Source: Pelomyxa schiedti (Eukaryota > Evosea > Pelobiontida > Pelomyxidae). From it: DNA of 21,012 nucleotides. Under the pieces are notes generated by a model. That model saw only the letters and a program-made list of their open reading frames with translations. It made no database searches and was not told the DNA's origin. Shown in pieces: positions 18,808 through 21,012 of the stretch; position 1 is the stretch's first letter, and each line of letters starts with the position of its first letter. The stretch spans positions 830-21,841 of the forward strand of contig JAHLWZ010000361.1 in assembly GCA_020536535.1 (NCBI GenBank). Direction: 5' to 3'. A program made the translations under genes and the position numbers.

Positions 18808-19064
18808 ATCCGCTCTATGCACCTCACGCCACCCCAAGCCCACCGAAGTGCGAAATATCGCGGCGTCATCAATTCCGCCCATGGGCGTATGAGTCTCACG
18901 CGTGATGGATGAGCGCTCACGAGCGGGAACAGGGCGTCGGCCAGCCCCATAATCCAGTCGCTGTACGGCGACCTGTAGCCGCGTGTTGTTCCAACACCGT
19001 CGGTACAACCCCGAAGTCCCACACCACGCGCGACTTCTGTAATCACCTCTGATTTACTTTTCAT
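18808..19064 (-). pseudogene. Fragment of ALFPL-family gene fused to the EF-hand remnant
   Basis: From an ATG at 19064 the minus strand resembles exon 1 of the 692-aa gene: 'RVVWDFGVVPTVLE' (in a shifted frame), 'DWIMGLADALFPLV', 'TPRYFALRWAWGGVRCIERI'. At least one frameshift separates the first two blocks. Homology stops at an ATGGG near 18807, exactly where EF-hand coding sequence (GQISDAEF) begins. It is therefore a decayed 5' fragment joined to an unrelated gene. An open frame still crosses the join (19008-18694), but it mixes frames and I do not think it is a functional protein. Confidence 0.75.
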
Positions 19065-19108
19065 CTGATCAAAAGCCAATTAGCAGATGTTTGTTTTCTT
19101 GGTGTTTT

Positions 19109-20997
19109 TTACAAGATGATACAGTGGTGCTTTTGTTTGGGTGCTGTTGTTGAAGATGCTTCAGTTGCTGTTGTTGTTTTTGGCGGTGCAGTTTTTTCTG
19201 TTGATTCCTTGTTGCTGGTTGCTGTGCCTGAGCCTGATGTAGTACTGGTAGTACCACCACCACTGGGCGTTATGAGCCGGCGGGAGGGTGACACAGCCTG
19301 GGTTGTGGCTACGGCCGGGAGAGGCTCCCCTGTGAACACAAAAGGGAATCCGTTCTCGTCTGCCCACGTTTTGATGGTCTTCATGACAGTCGCGTTCGTC
19401 TTGTGCCGGATGTTTATCACGGCGCCGGCAACGTGGTCCTTGAAGGCAACTGGCCCGTGGACTTGGACCTCCTTGTAACTGTAAATGCAAGAGCTGTCTT
19501 TGTGAATTCTGTGTAATAATGTTAGGGCAAAGATAGAGTACTGGCGGAATGGAGTGAGTGTGTTTGCTGGTTGGGATTTTTGGATTTAAGGGTATCTGGG
19601 AACGCACTTTAATGGGTCTTCGGCAACACTCAGGGTTGCGGAGATTTCTACGTCGTTGTATTGCTGGAGGACATGGGCATACCATTCACATGACGAAATT
19701 TGAACACTGCTCTGCGAAGTGTCCGCATTGGCAAAGCTCGTTCTCAGGCGGACACGCCGGAGGACCAGGAAGGAGTCCCCATAAGAGCTGCAGCATCTGA
19801 CTCCATTCAGGTCCTGCAATTACAACACGTGAACAACACTGGATAGAACCTGAGCATACTTACATTCACCATGTTGAGAACACCGTATTTTGGCCTATCA
19901 AAGCCTGGGCAATCGTGTGGGTATGTCCGGTTGAATATCCGGTCTTCCCATTCCATCCTTCGGGAGTGACCGGCTTCATACCAGCCCCCACTGGTTTTGG
20001 TCTCAAACTAAATATGCATGGAAAAAGGTAAGTTCAAAGGCATTTTATTGTGGAACAAAAAACCTGATTCCGATAGTGTGTGTCCTTTGAAAAGAAGTTC
20101 ATGACTTTATCCACATTGAAGTGCACAATGATTGGAGCATCATCCCGAATGTACCTCAGCACTTTCTGGAGTGCATCTTCCCCAGAGTCCTGCTTGGAAA
20201 TTCGGGCCAAGCGAGGAATCAACGGGGTCTTGGCTGCTTCACTGAGTGGCTTGGCCCTGCTCACCTCGTAGCACAGTAGAATCAGGATAAAAAAATCACG
20301 AAATGGAAATACTTACAACATATGCCATTGCCTGAGGAAAAGGAAAAGGAAAAGGAAAAGGAAAAGGAAAAGGAAAAGGAAAAGGAAAAGGAAAAGGAAA
20401 AGGAAAAGGTACAAAAAAGGTCAGTGAGAGGTGGAAACACTTTCAAGAAAGTTGATCAACCTGTTCTTGGCATTTGTTCAAGCACCCAACCGCTTGCACT
20501 TCTTCAGGAGGAGGAAGAAAACATTTGCTCATATCCACCAAGTTTGGGTTGATATCCGGATTCATGTCTGCCAATCACGTGGCGCCAAAAATTAGCAAAC
20601 AATCAACTCTCACCAACACACAAAACACATAAACACACACAAAAACTACACACAACACACAACACACACACACACACAACACACTTGGGGGTGCGCCGCC
20701 TGCGCGGTGCTGCGTTGTTGTTGAATCAGTCAAGAACCCATCCACTTCGTCGTCGTAATCGTCGTCGTCGGCGACGCCGCCACCGCCCCCGCCGCCGCCG
20801 TCATCGTCGTCGTCGTAGTAGTAGTCGCCCACGCTGCTGGCCGTCAGCATCGACCGCGTGAGGTGGTCGCGGTCGCGCTTGGCCGCCGTGATGGCTGTGG
20901 CCGGTGTGGTCACAGCGGATTCCATCGCCGGAGTCGGCGCGGGTGACGATGGCTCCTCGCTGGCGGCCGTTGCTGTGTGTGATGATGGGTCGCCCAT
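19109..20997 (-). CDS. DUF3626-like protein with acidic N-terminus and C-terminal CaaX box (7 exons, 451 aa)
   Basis: Exons (minus) 20997-20685, 20567-20461, 20331-20317, 20264-20064, 20007-19864, 19813-19608 and 19478-19109 join with matching phases to 451 aa and TAA. Residues 1-104 are low complexity: Ser/Thr/Pro, then poly-Tyr/Asp and poly-Gly, then acidic. The conserved part (about 150-375) contains 'VLRYIRDDAPIIVHFN', 'YRNQFETKTSGGWYEAGHSR', 'RPKYGVLN' (250-257), 'SSYGDSFLVLRRVRLRTSF' and 'YKEVQVHGPVAFKDHV'. This order (QFETxxSxG, RPKYGxLN, YGDxxxVL...R, E.Q.HGP) is what I remember of DUF3626 proteins, best known in bacteria; activity is not established to my knowledge. The Ser/Thr/Pro tail ends ...KQKHHCIIL, a CaaX box with Leu last, predicting geranylgeranylation and membrane attachment. 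Exon 3 is only 15 nt. The start ATG is 15 bp from the window edge, so the promoter is outside. Confidence 0.75.
20336..20407. repeat. Perfect (GGAAAA)12 hexamer array next to a splice acceptor
   Basis: Twelve uninterrupted GGAAAA units occupy 20336-20407. On the coding (minus) strand of the DUF3626-like gene they read (TTTTCC)12 and end three bases before the CAG acceptor of the 15-nt exon, so they form that intron's polypyrimidine tract. The plus-strand reading gives a Glu/Lys repeat ORF that I reject as a gene. Confidence 0.9.
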
Positions 20998-21012
20998 TTT
21001 AAGTGTTCTGTG

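Noticed and set aside
20336-20407. GGAAAA repeats as a telomere
   Set aside because: The array is internal, only 72 bp, lies in an intron with genes on both sides, and the unit does not match common telomere motifs.
20322-20552. Plus-strand ORF with a long Glu/Lys repeat
   Set aside because: It is the antisense of the (TTTTCC)12 tract and of an exon of the DUF3626-like gene, which has consistent splice phases on the other strand.
1-21012. tRNA, rRNA, transposase or reverse-transcriptase genes
   Set aside because: I looked for cloverleaf-like boxes and for polymerase or DDE motifs in the translated frames and saw none.

Overview
This looks like nuclear DNA from a free-living or commensal single-celled eukaryote (protist), not a bacterium, virus or organelle. 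Genes are split by many short GT...AG introns (mostly about 45-175 nt). Splice phases match from exon to exon. All three standard stop codons are used as stops, and the genes are packed closely. The many ankyrin-like repeat proteins, with 'EWL...F' style degenerate repeats, remind me of Archamoebae such as Pelomyxa or Mastigamoeba. That is an impression from memory, not a demonstrated assignment.

Layout, left to right. (1) 1-469, minus: the 5' end of a gene of a local protein family (called the ALFPL family here), running off the left edge. A 112-bp divergent promoter separates it from (2) 582-2588, plus: an unknown protein with two predicted coiled-coil segments. (3) 2716-6366, plus: a 14-exon gene for an ankyrin / coiled-coil / beta-grasp-like / TKL-type kinase protein (862 aa in my model). 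(4) 6461-11929, minus: a 17-exon gene (843 aa in my model) whose 3' half is an inverted copy of gene 3, while its 5' four exons come from a different ankyrin gene type, the one at 16408-17463. The two kinase genes converge tail to tail with only 94 bp between stops. One intron of gene 4 carries ten copies of a 101-116 bp minisatellite. (5) 11930-12640: no convincing gene. (6) 12640-19064: an array on the minus strand of intact and decayed ankyrin genes: a decayed small ankyrin gene, an intact 692-aa degenerate-ankyrin gene, a decayed fragment of that gene, an intact 162-aa small ankyrin gene, an EF-hand pseudogene, and a fragment of the ALFPL family fused to it. (7) 19109-20997, minus: a 7-exon gene for a protein resembling the DUF3626 family, with an acidic/glycine-rich N-terminus and a C-terminal CaaX box.

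Taken together, the window records active local duplication, inversion and exon shuffling of ankyrin modules. The clearest result is a chimeric kinase gene made by joining a small ankyrin gene's four exons to an inverted copy of a neighbouring kinase gene's coiled-coil/kinase exons. Both kinase copies keep every catalytic motif I can check (glycine loop, VAVK lysine, HRD, DFG, RPSF), so both may be active signalling proteins with different input domains. No RNA genes, CRISPR arrays or transposase genes were seen.
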